Below, one piece after another: positions 33,111 to 44,526 of a DNA stretch of 64,000 nucleotides. A program made the translations under genes and the position numbers. Within the stretch, counting starts at the first letter, position 1, and each line of letters starts with the position of its first letter. This stretch comes from Acanthococcus lagerstroemiae (taxonomy: Eukaryota > Arthropoda > Insecta > Hemiptera > Eriococcidae). Location of the stretch: the NCBI GenBank assembly GCA_031841125.1, contig CM063108.1, positions 53,714,122 through 53,778,121 on the forward strand, written 5' to 3'. The notes beneath the pieces were generated by a model that saw only the letters and a program-made list of their open reading frames with translations, made no database searches and was not told the DNA's origin.

Positions 33111-34800
33111 TGCCGAGTGGAATTATCGAATTCGTTTTGAATTTGGTATTCCGACTGAAGCGACATCCTTCCCTCTCCATTCGTGTACCCAGTCGCGATT
33201 TCATTTCGCACGGCCAACCCGAACCCCCGACACGCGGGTGCCTTTCAGTTCATTCGTCGCTCCGCGCTGGTGTGTATTGCCGTTCACCAGCGGAACTGGG
33301 GGCGGTGGTCCCTTTCGTTCGATAATCTTCGCATCTTCGGCGAACCGTGGCCGCCGGGGCCGGAGAGCGAAAAGTCGAACGGCTTATCGCGTAGACGTAT
33401 ACACATCGAGAGAATGTATCTAGCGAGTCGTAAACCGATAATAATATTCGTTTGCTCTTTCAAAGCGCCGCTTATTTGCGAACGACGCGACGGCGAAACG
33501 CATATATATACATATATATATATACACACACAGACGCTCTCAACGTAGCAGCGCAAATACGTAGATGAAATTTAATAACCCGAAATTTCAGATACCAGCG
33601 TCGTCGTTCGATCTCCGAACTCGACGCTCGGCTCGTAAACTCTTCTCCTCGTCTCGGATACGCCGAGCAAATTTTAATAGAATTTTACGAGTCGTATTTT
33701 CGGCGATTTTACGACGAGTTCGATGGAGCGCAAAAAGAAAGGCACCGTGGGCACGGCCGAGAGAGGAAAGGGAAAAAATTCGCTCACAATTACTTATTTA
33801 CGGCCAAATGGAGCCACCGACCGCCTCATATCGGCGGACGTATTTCGGGTCTAGATCGAGGAGGAGCGTGCGTTGCGGAGCTTCTCGCTGGCACTCTGCG
33901 GGTCTGCGGGCCCGTGCGAGCGATCGCCGCGCCGAAATATAACGAAAAGGTTCGGCGTGTGCGGTCTTCCTGGCAGCACGTCCATCCAGCCGCAGAGGGA
34001 GAGAGCTATACGTGGCATATAAGTATGTATGTATGTGTGTGTATGTGTGTGTGTGTGCGTGTGGGAAAAGGCACACCGAAGAAGAGGAAAATACATACGT
34101 GCGGCGAAAAAGAGAAAAACCGAGAGAGCCAACCAGATAGTTCATAAATATCGGTTATCGAGGTCAACTCGATAAATAGTCGTTAGAGATGCTGCAGGCT
34201 CCAGACTAACGTCGCCGCGGACGAGCCGCCCGCGTTGCGGCGTAAATATCGGCGTCGGCTGGCCCGCTGGATGATGGCGCCGTGCTCTTCTTACGTAAGA
34301 ACCTTATTTTTCATCTCGCGTTTCTCACCAGCCCGCGCCTCGTCCTACCCTTTCATGCCCCCCCGACTCCGTCCCCCATGTTCGCCCGTTTCTGTTTCGT
34401 GTTTGCCGCGGTGAACCTGGTAGCTTTTTTTTTTTTTTTTTTTGTAAAAATATCGAATTTCGCCTCGTCGAATGATAAATATACAAAAAGAAAACGGAGC
34501 ACGAGGCGAACGGTTTTTTTCCTCTCTCTCTTCAAAATACTCCGGCTTATGATTGATTGAAAAAAAGCTCGTCTTAATGCACGTCGGACCTTCGCGAATA
34601 CGCGAGACAAGTTTACCAGTAGCGAATTTCATCCCTTTTTCGTGCTAGTTCGTTTATAAGATCAGGCGGGGACAGGGGGTTGAGTTTTTCGTTCGTATGT
34701 AATCGGTCGTTCTGGCCCAGTTTGGTAGAGAAATTTGATAGGTATCTCTCTTTCTCTTCTTTCTTCTCTCCGACTCGCTCGAAAACATGAACTCGGGATG
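33111..34800. promoter_or_regulatory. CpG-rich segment, possible promoter/5' region
   Basis: The GC and CpG content is well above the surroundings, with many CGAnnCG, GCGGCG and TCGCGC words. Overlapping frames exist on both strands but none is longer than 125 codons or protein-like. It contains a TA/CA microsatellite (33500-33535), a (GTAT/GT)n microsatellite (34023-34062) and poly-T (34423-34443). In insects such CpG-retaining islands often mark germline-active promoters or 5' UTRs. I cannot place a start site. Confidence 0.4.
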
Positions 34801-35095
34801 ATCGGGGTATGTCTTATATGACACCTAATGGAAAGTTTTAAAAAGCTTGGAGCCGCGATGGGACATCTGCCTACGAATAGCGCGCGAACAAGACACTTTT
34901 CTGCCCGTCAATATTGAACCCATCGAGGCTGAAGATTCAACGACTTTATATCTACAAAATTTGTACATTAGTGAATAAGAGGATAGTAAAATGCAAACCA
35001 AGACGCAGAGCTGAAACTTGGCAGCAGTATTTTTTACCTTTCCCTGATCAACTCACAAAAATTCCTTGAAAATCCGAGGTTATTTCTTTCCAGAC
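34801..35095. other. Unassigned interval
   Basis: Nothing is recognised. Confidence 0.5.
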
Positions 35096-35652
35096 CAGAG
35101 TTGGATAAATGACCGTCACGAACGTTTATCGTGACCTGTCACGACAGGTCACGGTTACAAACGTTTTTAGCTGCGAAATTGTGTTTTCTAGTCCCCTATT
35201 ATATGGGTCATTTTTCATGCCCAAGAGGTCGAATAATTACCTACCAAGTTATTAGGCCGGACATTTATTGGTCACATATGTCATATTAATACATGGTCAC
35301 ATACTTATGACCGGTACCATGACCCAGGTCACATTTGTTGTGTATGGTCATAATAAAAAATTGATTTTCGATTTTGTACTTGTGAAAAGTGAAAACTGAA
35401 ACTGGAAAGAAAAGTTATTTCGACATGACAGATGAATAATTCGAAATTGTTAGCCAAAAATAGAAAAATATTGTAATTGATCATGATCATCTCATAATTA
35501 ATCAATTAAAACTACAGTGCGTAAGTGTTTATTGACTTTCGACTTGAAAAATTCGAACATTCTTATTCGTGACCGTCACAATCAATTTATCGTGACGGGC
35601 AGTCACGTATGGCCACGAATACGTGACGGTCACAATCGGCAGGCCAACTCTG
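35096..35652 (+). mobile_element. hAT-like non-autonomous element, copy 1 (left arm of giant palindrome)
   Basis: The element is 557 bp, starting CAGAGTTGGATAAATGACCG and ending CGGCAGGCCAACTCTG, so its own ends are inverted (CAGAGTTGG/CCAACTCTG). Both ends carry clusters of GTGACCGTCACG-type palindromes. There is no coding frame. An inverted copy follows after a 127-bp spacer. Confidence 0.85.
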
Positions 35653-35779
35653 GGGAATGCCGCACGTCTCCGAAAATTTAGTTTTTCTCGGAACTCTCGA
35701 GAAATATCGACTCTAGGTGACAATTTTCTCAACAAGAATCGTTTATCATTAAATCCTGCAGAAAGAAGGTATTCTAAAA

Positions 35780-36332
35780 CAGAGTTGATCTGCCGATTGT
35801 GACCGTCACGTATTTGTGACCATACGCGACTGACCGTTACACGATAAATTGATTGTGGCCGGTCACGAATAAGAATGTTTGAATTTTTCAAGTCGAAAGT
35901 CAATCAACACTTACACACTGTAGTTTTAATTGATTAATTATGAGATGATCATGATCAATCACAATATTTTTCTATTTTTGGCTCTTTGGCTAAAAATTTC
36001 GAATTATTCATCTGTCATTTCGAAATAACTTTTCTTTCCAGTTTCAGTTTTCAGTTTTCACTTTTCACAAGTACAAAATCGAAAATCAATTTTTTTATTA
36101 TGACCATACACAACAAATGTGACATGGGTCATGGTATCGGTCATAAGTATGTAACCATGTCTTAAATTGACATATGTGACCAATAAATGTCCGGCCTAAT
36201 AACTTGGTAGGTAATTATTCGACCTCTCGGGCATGAAAAATGACCCATATAATAGGGGACTAGAAAACACAATTTCGCAGCTAAAAACCTTTGTAACCGT
36301 GACCTATCGTGACGGTCATTTATCCAACTCTG
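35780..36332 (-). mobile_element. hAT-like non-autonomous element, copy 2 (right arm of giant palindrome)
   Basis: The element is 553 bp, in reverse orientation relative to copy 1 and nearly identical to it. Its flanks are TTCTAAAA (35772-35779) and TTCTACAA (36333-36340), a 7-of-8 match that looks like an aged 8-bp target duplication typical of hAT. This suggests copy 2 inserted as a unit beside copy 1. Confidence 0.85.
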
Positions 36333-36340
36333 TTCTACAA

Positions 36341-36619
36341 TTTCTTCGTAACTGCTACCATAATGTCCTCAAATCGAAAGTTCCAAGTGACCCTTCATTT
36401 TCCCACAGACACGTTGTCGAGCGCCAGGTCAGAAAAAATTCCCCGGTTTTTCCCGACTACTTTTATTAAATTTCCCGGTCATGTTCTTTTAGTCCGGTAT
36501 AATTGTGAAACAAAATTAGCTCCCTCCCTAAATTAGTCCCGCCCTTATCCTGAATCCCAAGCGAGTTAAATCCACATAACCCAGGGCGTTTTAAAGTCCA
36601 GCGAGCTAACCCCACATTG
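36341..36619. other. Unassigned interval
   Basis: No gene is seen. Frames here are short and without domains. Confidence 0.5.
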
Positions 36620-37190
36620 GGGTGTCCCTTATTTTACAAGTTTTCGCCAATTGATTAGGGTCGCAATGAAATTTGTTCCAATGGATCTAGAAACTCGCTA
36701 TAAAAATTTTGAGCTCAATCTGAGGTCATTAACCCGTGTCGCTTTGACCTTGAAGTTATGTGTCATACTAAGATTTGACAAAAAACCGCAAATATCTCGG
36801 AACATATCAACTTCAAGACCGAAGTGCATATGACATAAAATGTTTCCTGGTAAATTTACCGTAAAAAAGATTCTGTACAACTTTTCACTAAAATGCATAT
36901 TTACCGAGATAATCGCCATAATGTGTGAAAGTTTCGAGAAAGGTGGATTTTGTTATTTTTTCTTTCCTAACCGATCTTCACTCGCTAAATCGTAGTTATC
37001 TTTAAAAAATATTCACATTAGGATCAAAATGCAAGTAACATAAGATGTTCCTCGTTGAATTTTCTCTAAAAAAGATTCCGCACAACTTTTTTGTAGAAAA
37101 CAATTTATTGAGATAATCGCAAAAATGCGTGGAATTTTCGAAGAACATAGATTTTTTAAAATTATTTTACGGCTGAAATATCCATTAATG
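36620..37190. repeat. Long dispersed repeat, copy B (inverted to copy A)
   Basis: It is complementary to 31772-32356, with shared blocks GTGTCCCTTATTTTACAAG, CGAGATAATCGC and ATTTTACGGCTGAAATAT. It has the same internal duplication as copy A. Copies A and B face each other across 4.3 kb. Confidence 0.75.
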
Positions 37191-37195
37191 TAAGC

Positions 37196-37475
37196 GGTTA
37201 AGGAGATCTCGGGAACTTATATTCACAAGTTTTGACGAAATGTTGAAAATGGTGAAAGACCTGAAAATCCAAAGCGATGCTTTCGGCCTATCCATGAACT
37301 TATCGAAACTAAAATTTATGTCCGACAGTTGGGGCCCAAAAGAATTCTGGCTGAATGGGGCAAGAATCAGTAGGGTGGGAGAATACAAATACCTGAGTCA
37401 AACCTCAAAATTTAACCTCAACATGGAAGGCATTATAAGAGAAAGGATCGCTAACGGTTGGAAGGCATTCTGGTA
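37196..37475 (+). pseudogene. RTE-type LINE reverse transcriptase fragment
   Basis: A frame open from about 37230 to 37475 reads LKIQSDAFGLSMNLSKLKFM, then GARISRVGEYKYLSQ and IIRERIANGWKAFW. This matches the RT segment just after the catalytic YADD box in RTE elements. The catalytic box and both ends are missing. Confidence 0.75.
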
Positions 37476-37659
37476 AAACAAATCCATATTATAAGGAAAT
37501 TATGAATTGTCTGGAGAAAAATTCTTAAGAAATTTCAATATACTTACATTTTTTTTTTTTTTGAAACCTAAATAATGACACTAATGAATACTAGCTCACG
37601 TCAAGATGAGTAGGTCAAAGTGCTGGTTCAATCGGCAGGATCCAAAATAGTTCATTCAA

Positions 37660-38770
37660 CCTGGTACACTGTAAAAATTAAAAGGTGAGCACTCTTGTCC
37701 ACCTATTTTAACCACAAAGATATCACACCTAAGATCATACCCCTGATTTCGCATTTTCGCACAACCAGCCATGACGCATCTCAAAACACAGGCTTCCAGT
37801 TCCTGGACATTCACACCAGGTACCAAACTGGCCCGTCTGGCCAACACTGCTCAGCCCCTCTGGCAAAGCTAACATAAGGCGCAACGCGATGTCCCCGACA
37901 GTGGCAGTAGTACCTCTGCCCCACCTGTCAGCTGAGGATCCCCGCAGGGTATGCCCCGCAGAATCATCCTATCCACAGTGTGCACAACGATGAGCAAGAC
38001 GATCTCACTGCCCCCAGTGCTGAGTGATCAGCCCAGCACCAGCTAACACGTGCAGTGGGTGTTTTCCCAGCTGCGAGTGCGACACCCCTGAGCTCCTGTT
38101 CAAGTCGTCCCAGCTCCGCACTCCAGCCCACACAACTGGTAGTGCGAGGTATCACTCACCCCCTCAGGTTGACTTGGCGAGATGGAGCCCTACAGGTTCC
38201 AATCCCAGCACCGAGAGTAGCCCCCTCCAGTGCCGCCCAAGAGCATGCCCGGGTGGTCCTACTGACCACCCGCCCTTAGCGCCATCAATGCATGCCAGTA
38301 GACCACCCCCAGCATTGACGCATCAACGCTGGCTGTGACGTGCAATGGAGGCTAGCACCTGACTCAACCGTCGACCGGATGCTCCCCACCTCTGTGACAC
38401 AGTGCTCCCTGACCAGGCCGAAGCCCCTAGAGCTACTACACTGGCCACAGGTTCTGGAAGGCGCGGCCCTCCTCCATGGTGTCCCTAGACAAGTGAATCA
38501 AGTCCGTCTGACTCACCTTGACTCCGATCGGGATCCACTGATCCGCACACGAAGCTAACTGCAGGAGTGCAATGGACATCCCGCAGGACTGTCCCCCCAC
38601 CAATGTCCACTTTCGACCACACAAGACAACCGTTCGCCCCCAATTTCCATTGGCTACAGGACTGCAGCGGGTGCTCGAGCTAAACTCCGAGACACCTCCC
38701 TGTAGTACTTACTATCTGACAACGCAGACAATCAAAGCCACTCTGCAGAGAAACCCTATCTAGCGAACAT
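37660..38770. other. Anomalous GC-rich block, possible decayed gene or transposon
   Basis: About 1.1 kb is C-rich on the plus strand (well over 50% GC by eye) inside AT-rich DNA. The minus strand gives several protein-like but short frames (LARRASLVPGVNVQELEACV at 37780-37850, LVGGQSCGMSIALLQLASC near 38580), each ended by stops. I recognise no domain. It could be a decayed gene, a retrocopy or part of an unclassified mobile element. Confidence 0.4.
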
Positions 38771-39240
38771 CACACCCGATTCGCTCGCTCTGCTTTGTTC
38801 GTTTCTCTCTCTTGTGTCAGGCTGCTTCTCACCTCTAAGTACACGCGCATAGCTATACAAGTACGTAACCTAAGGTATTCTAAGGACAAGAAATGCTCAG
38901 TGAATTTCACCAGATTCTCAAATGGGCTCAAATTATAACAAGACGCGAAAACGCAACAGACCTCCCGAAAACGAACCAAACTGCATCAAAACACGAACTG
39001 TCGCTAAATACTGACGAACAACATAACGACAGCCCCTGTGAGGGGTAATGCTATCTTATACACCCAGTCTGATGAGCAGTGAACGACATGCGAACGAACG
39101 AACCAGGTATTGAATGAAATGCGCGCATTTTGGACTCATCTTCAGAATTAGGTTTTGCTCGAAAAAGCGAGTAAGTCTAAGAGAACACCTGAAAATACTC
39201 GTACTAGAATTAGTAGTATGAGTCTATTGTAGCAAGAAAA
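38771..39240. other. Unassigned interval
   Basis: No gene or repeat boundary is recognised. GC falls back toward background. Confidence 0.5.
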
Positions 39241-39720
39241 ACGTATCTCATTGAGGACTCCTTCAGGTTTATTTAAAACTCTTCCAGGATACAATGAGAC
39301 CTTTAAGGACTCGTACTTTCACAGACATCTACAGACTCTTGAAAGATTTTCCGATTATTTTTTTCTTAAGACTCTTTCAGACTTGTTACAAGTCTTTTTA
39401 AGGATTTATTCAGGCATATTAGCAATTCTTCATACTTATTTCAAGTTTTTTAAAGACCATTATATTTATATTATAGACGTGTTTGAGTCTGTTCAGGAGT
39501 ATTCAAGACTTTTATTGGCTTGCTAAGACTTTTTGAACTTGTAAAACAATACGAAATTTTTCTAAGCTCATTTAGGACGCTTCTAGGTAGATCCAAATCT
39601 TGCTAAAATTCCTTGAGATTCATGTAAGACTATTGAGACATTACCAAACCCATTGAAGCTGCCTTAAAATTTATTAGGACATTTCAAAAAACATGATGAA
39701 TAGTTTCGGACTTCTTAAGA
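39241..39720. repeat. Degenerate AGACTC/TTTCAAG short-period repeat
   Basis: Motifs such as GAGACCTTTAAGGACTCGTA, AAGACTCTTTCAGACTTG and CAAGACTTTTATTGGCTTGC recur irregularly. They belong to the family at 1970, 42870 and 57240. The 91-codon frame at 39251 is a by-product. Confidence 0.6.
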
Positions 39721-40479
39721 GTTTCCTTTAGCTGAGCGACGGAGGGAGAGATAAGGACAACTGAAAGATTTTATTTTTCAGAGGGTACAAAACTGAAACT
39801 GAAATTTGGAGATTTTATTCATTATTTTAACTCCAAGTTTAACTCTCTCTCCCTGGAAAAAGTATTATGCTGCGACGTTGCATTTGCTTGGTTCAGACGG
39901 CTTTTTGAGATCGGTTCAACTAAGACAGATGGGCCCAATAAGGCGCCTTAATTCAAGATTTTGGTTCTCCAGGCTTTCAAATATAAGTGTTTTCATTTCC
40001 CCCCCTTTTTTGTGGTAGACGTCGACTGAAATATCTACAAATTAGCTAGGATCTCGGAATTTTTCTGTATTGTATCACACCCCTTAGATCCTTTACCAAA
40101 AATAACTCTATTTCAAAACTCAATAATGCCTGGCGCACCCAAGAAGGCCCGACCTAAAACCTAATAAAGCCCAACCTAATACCTTAATAAGGCCCGTTCT
40201 GAAATTCGGCAAATAAAAAGGGAAATATGATTCAGATAGAAATTTATGACTAAGTTATGAGTATAAGCCAGAACTGAAATAATAAAAAAACTGATTTTAC
40301 CAGGTTGGGCCTTATACTCGTATTATGTTACATACTTTTCTTGAAAATCACATACCTCGGTTCCGAATTGCTCAAATTTCACTTTTTTGGCGTTGATCGT
40401 TAACCAACTACGACTACAACAATTATCCAACGTTTCTTTTCTGGATTAATTTCATTTGACTAACATCCATTATCACCGA
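39721..40479. repeat. Unassigned with repeated CCYAATAAGGCCC phrases
   Basis: GGGCCCAATAAGGCGCC occurs near 39928. At 40130-40330 AGAAGGCCCGACC, AATAAAGCCCAACC, AATAAGGCCCGTTC and the inverse GGTTGGGCCTTAT cluster. A matching inverse phrase GGGGCTTATTGGGCTCACCTG lies at 42850. No gene is seen. Confidence 0.4.
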
Positions 40480-41310
40480 ACCTATTTAACTGTGAATTGG
40501 AAGAAGTGTTTAGGAAAATGAACTGGAAAAACAAAGGAATCACAGTAAATGGGGAAATACTAAATGACCTAAGATTCGCTGATGACGTGGTACTAATTAG
40601 TGATACTATCGAAACGTTACAGGAAATGACCGAGGAACTTGTGGGAGAAGGTAGGAAGGTAGGACTAGAAATCAACAGAAGTAAAACGAAAATATTGTCA
40701 AACAGGAAACAAAAATGTAAAATAGAAATAGACGGAACCGAAATAGAAAGTGTGAATGAATTTGTATATCTAGGCCAAACGATAGCTTTTGAAGAAAGAA
40801 TAAACAAAGAATTGAAGAAAAGAACAAACCTAGCCTGGAGAAACTACTGGGGTCGGTGTGATATATACAAAAGTAAAATGACCACAAAAACAACGGTAAA
40901 AATACTGGAGAGTTGTACATTTCCAGTACTAACATATGCAGCAAAAACGTGGGCCCTAACTAAAAAACTAAAGGAAAAATTACAAGTGACGGTAAGAAGT
41001 ATGGAGAGGAGTTTACTGGGAGTTAAAAGAAAAGACAGAGTAAAAAACAGAAAATTGAGAGAGACAACTAGTGTGAAAGATATAGGTAAAACTATTAAAA
41101 CCATGAAATGGGCATACGCGGGACATGTTGCTAGGCAAAAGAACAATAGATGGAGTAAGATAATCAACGAGTGGATACCAAGGGACAGAAAGAGAAATAG
41201 AGGTAGGCCAGCAATGAGATGGAGGGATGACATAATTCGGGGACTATGTGGCAAAGAACAGCACAAACCGGGAGGCTTGGAGAAGGGCGGAGGAGGCCTA
41301 TGCCCAAAGG
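40480..41310 (+). pseudogene. RTE-type LINE reverse transcriptase, 5'-truncated
   Basis: The frame is open for about 250 codons from the LEEVFRK motif. It contains the catalytic FADD (40575-40586) in LRFADDVVLISDTIETLQEM, then INRSKTKILSN, YLGQTIAFE, CTFPVLTYAAKTWALTKKL and RNRGRPAMRWRDDIIRGL. Near 41250 a one-base shift moves the expected C-terminus (NREAWRRAEEAYAQRG) to another frame, ending near 41310. The endonuclease and the first half of the RT are absent. It is a well-preserved, recent but dead copy. Confidence 0.88.
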
Positions 41311-42869
41311 GGTTAAGTAGTTCGGTTTTCATCTCGGAAAAGTTAGTCGGTACTGTAATTACATATTGTTAAACTACGTAATACAGGCTGTTTATTATTA
41401 TTCATTATAACATAATAAATCCTACAACTTACGTGAAAAACATACTGGAACACGTTTTTCGATTTTGAAAAAATATCAACCGCCATAAATATCCCGCACC
41501 GGCGGACTGATATGATTAAAAACAAGTGGACAGTATTTCCACATCGTAAAGGAAAAACTTTGCTGTACATTATAATGCAGTCTGAAGCATAGCAGCCAAG
41601 ATCGGTACACTGGGCCTTAAGGGGGAGTGGTCCAAAATGACATAGTTGATACGATGACATTCGGATTCTGCCGGCCTCGTAGCGCGCTGCTGTCGTCTTA
41701 CTGATAAGAAAATGAAAGAGTGATCAAGGAGGTTTTACTATTGCTGATTTCCTGATTTGTGATTTTTGATTATGGTTTTTTCGTTTTATTTTTAAAATAG
41801 CGTCAGGGAGATTTTTTTACAAGCGTTTGCGAGTGAAAACACAAAAACTGTCCAGCAAAACTGCTAAATTATTCATAATATATTATAACAAAATCATTAC
41901 CAAGTTGCAAAATAAAAGTAAAAGAATCGGAGGTAAAGTGTAAGGAAAAGTGAAACACAACGGATAAGAAACCAAACTACAACATTGGTAAAGAATATTC
42001 ACGAAATTCGTATCGTTCTATCATCACTCTTTCGTTGGTTATAAAAACGTCCACTAGATGCCGCTCACTTTGTTGCGGAATCCGAATAGCGACGATTTCT
42101 CGAAAACTACACAATGCTTCGCTTCAAATGTTGGTCACACTGTAGCGAGTAAAAACCACTATGAACTAATCTTTCAACTGCGTAATGCTAAAAAAAAATC
42201 TGTTTACATTTTTAATGACGTGTGATTATTATTCGAGATAGATACCAACAAATGATGGTGAATTCGTTGTTCGTTATTTTTCTTCTTTTTTTTTTTCTTC
42301 TTTTACTATTTCGAAAATATGAAACGAAAGCAAACAAGATGACATACAACCAAATAAGTACTTCCATAATTTTATTAATTGAAATACCTTTTTTCAGACA
42401 AAATGATTAATTCTCATCGCGCCAGAACTACTGAAAGGGGTTCTTGGATGGAAGAAAATATGAAATCTGTGATTGATGCCATCAAAAGGAAGCCAATGGT
42501 GAAATATGTACATAAGTCAATGTTGTACCTTGTTTTGCAATACAATAAAGCAATTTTTGATTTAAGAAAAAAAAAACCTAAATTTGTTCACTTTTCACTT
42601 TTTCTTGCTTTTTAGAATTAAAAAAAAAATCACCTAGGTTATCTTATCAACTATATGATCTAAGATGACATACTTGACAAATTAAAAAAAAAATTTTGAA
42701 GAATTAAAAAAATTTAAAAAAAAAATGGGAGTAATGATAGCCACATAATTGTACTTTATTGGGTTCCAATTAGTTTTTTTCCAAATATCAATAGTTCGCC
42801 CAAAAGTGGTGAAAGTAAAACCTATGCACCCTCCCCTATTAATATCCGGGGCTTATTGGGCTCACCTGC
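41311..42869. other. Unassigned AT-rich interval
   Basis: No gene is seen. Frames at 42222-42615 are short, A/T-driven and domain-free. A GGGGCTTATTGGGCTCACCTG phrase near 42850 is the inverse of one near 39920. Confidence 0.5.
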
Positions 42870-43290
42870 CTTATATTTAGGACTCAGCAAGACTTTTTCA
42901 AAACCTAAAAATCCTTTTATAACTTATCCAGACTCGTTTGATCTTTTAAGATTCTTCTAACTCTCTTAAAGACTCTGTAATTCTTTTCAAGACTTGTTTG
43001 AGACTTACTTAAAACTTCGGAGACATATTTGAAACTCGCTTAAATTCTTCATTACCAATTTGGGACGCTAGCGAACTTGACTTTAAAACTTTTTCAAAGT
43101 TGTTTAGTCCTTTTTAAGATTCCTTGACAACCTAACCGAGATCCTTTGAGCTTCTTTCGAATTTGTTCAAGATTATGTAGGCTCTTGCAAACTCATTGAA
43201 GACCTATCGGAACTTGTTTAAGACCTGCTTAGTATCTTTAATATTCATTTCAAAACCTTTAAAATTCTTCCAATTTTATTTTACCTTCTT
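42870..43290. repeat. Degenerate AGACTC/TTTCAAG short-period repeat
   Basis: The run includes CAGCAAGACTTTTTCAAAAC, CAGACTCGTTTGATC, AAGACTCTGTAATTC, TTCAAGACTTGTTTGAGAC and similar. It is the same family as 1970-2215 and 39241-39720. Confidence 0.6.
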
Positions 43291-43701
43291 TGAGATTCTT
43301 TCGAACGCATATCATTCTTCAAAGCTATGCAAGATCCAACTGATTATTTCGACAGTGATACTTAATAAAAACGATAAAAATACACTATTACGAACAAAGC
43401 GAAGTGTTATGGAAATTGAATGATAGAGGATGCCCGACAAAATTCGTTCCATTGTTCTTTAGCATACTCTATAATTTGATTTTTGTGGAGCTTGAACACT
43501 TTTTTCACAATAGCAGCTGTATCTGGGCGGTGCTTTACGAGCGACTATTTTCAATATTCCAGGCGTTCTACTCAGATAAAAAGAAAGAAAAAAACGTCGT
43601 ACACACGCGTAGGTATTTTAACATAAATAGCCGCTGGAGATATAAAGCAAAAACGCACTTTACCCTTTGATAAAACAATGCACCTTCATCTATTTTTCTT
43701 C
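43291..43701. other. Unassigned interval
   Basis: No recognisable gene. The 88-codon frame at 43404-43670 shows no domain. Confidence 0.45.
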
Positions 43702-44005
43702 AGTGATTTATATCCAACTGAACTATGTAAGTAACGTTTTTGAATATTACTCATCGAAAATAATAAATTTCAACGAAATCGCGCTCCACGACATAATTTA
43801 CACTTGAGAGCTCGAGAAATTGACATCAAAATAACAACAGGTAAATTCAATATTATTTAAACAAGTGATTTATATCCAACTGAACTATGTAAGTAACGTT
43901 TTGAATATTACTCATCGAAAATAATAAATTTCTACGAAATCGCGCTCCACGACATAATTTACACTCGATACCTCGAGAAACTGACATCAAAATAACAACA
44001 GGTGG
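43702..44005 (+). repeat. 158-162 bp satellite, first block (about two monomers)
   Basis: Monomer 1 is 43702-43863 and monomer 2 (partial) starts at 43864. Each begins AGTGATTTATATCCAACTGA, continues CTATGTAAGTAACG and AATCGCGCTCCACGACATAA, and ends AATAACAACAGGT. TTTTCTTC directly precedes the block, as it does the second block. Confidence 0.9.
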
Positions 44006-44526
44006 TAGCACATTATGATTATTTCACGTTCACAAGGTTCTGCTAATACATATCAAACACTTACAAGGAGTACGGCAAAAGTGATCTTTAACCGAGCAGG
44101 ATATGGTGTATTTTTCTAATTTATGAATACCCGATAGAGTACACCCATGCCCATGAAAAAATTATGTAATATACAGATTTGGAGAATAATTTTTGTCCCG
44201 ATTATGACTTTACAATAAACCGAGTCTAGCTAGACATTCTCAGGGAAAATATAAGAAGTCATTCTTTCATCTTATATGGAGAGGAAGTACTTATAGGTGG
44301 TGGAGCCAGGATAGCATCACAAAGAAGAAGGAAGAGTTAGAATTCACGTTAGCTAATGCAAAGAGACAGCCTCTTAGATTTCTTGATCAGTCAAATTGAA
44401 TCCCTTATTGCACGATTGATGAGAGAAAAAACAAAGGTGGTGGAGCATTGGGAACTATTAGTTCAAACTTCACAGTATGTACTCTACCATAATTTCTGAC
44501 ATACTTCACGTGACCTAGTTTTCTTC
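44006..44526. other. Non-satellite insert between two satellite blocks
   Basis: This is about 520 bp of unique-looking AT-rich sequence with two GGTGGTGGAGC phrases (about 44297 and 44438). It is either an insertion in the array or a spacer. No gene is recognised. Confidence 0.5.

Noticed and set aside
33183..33942. 121- and 125-codon plus-strand frames in the CpG-rich segment
   Set aside because: Overlap other frames on both strands, run through microsatellites and have no protein-like pattern.
40844..41332. 162-codon minus-strand frame
   Set aside because: It is the antisense shadow of the RTE reverse transcriptase fragment.
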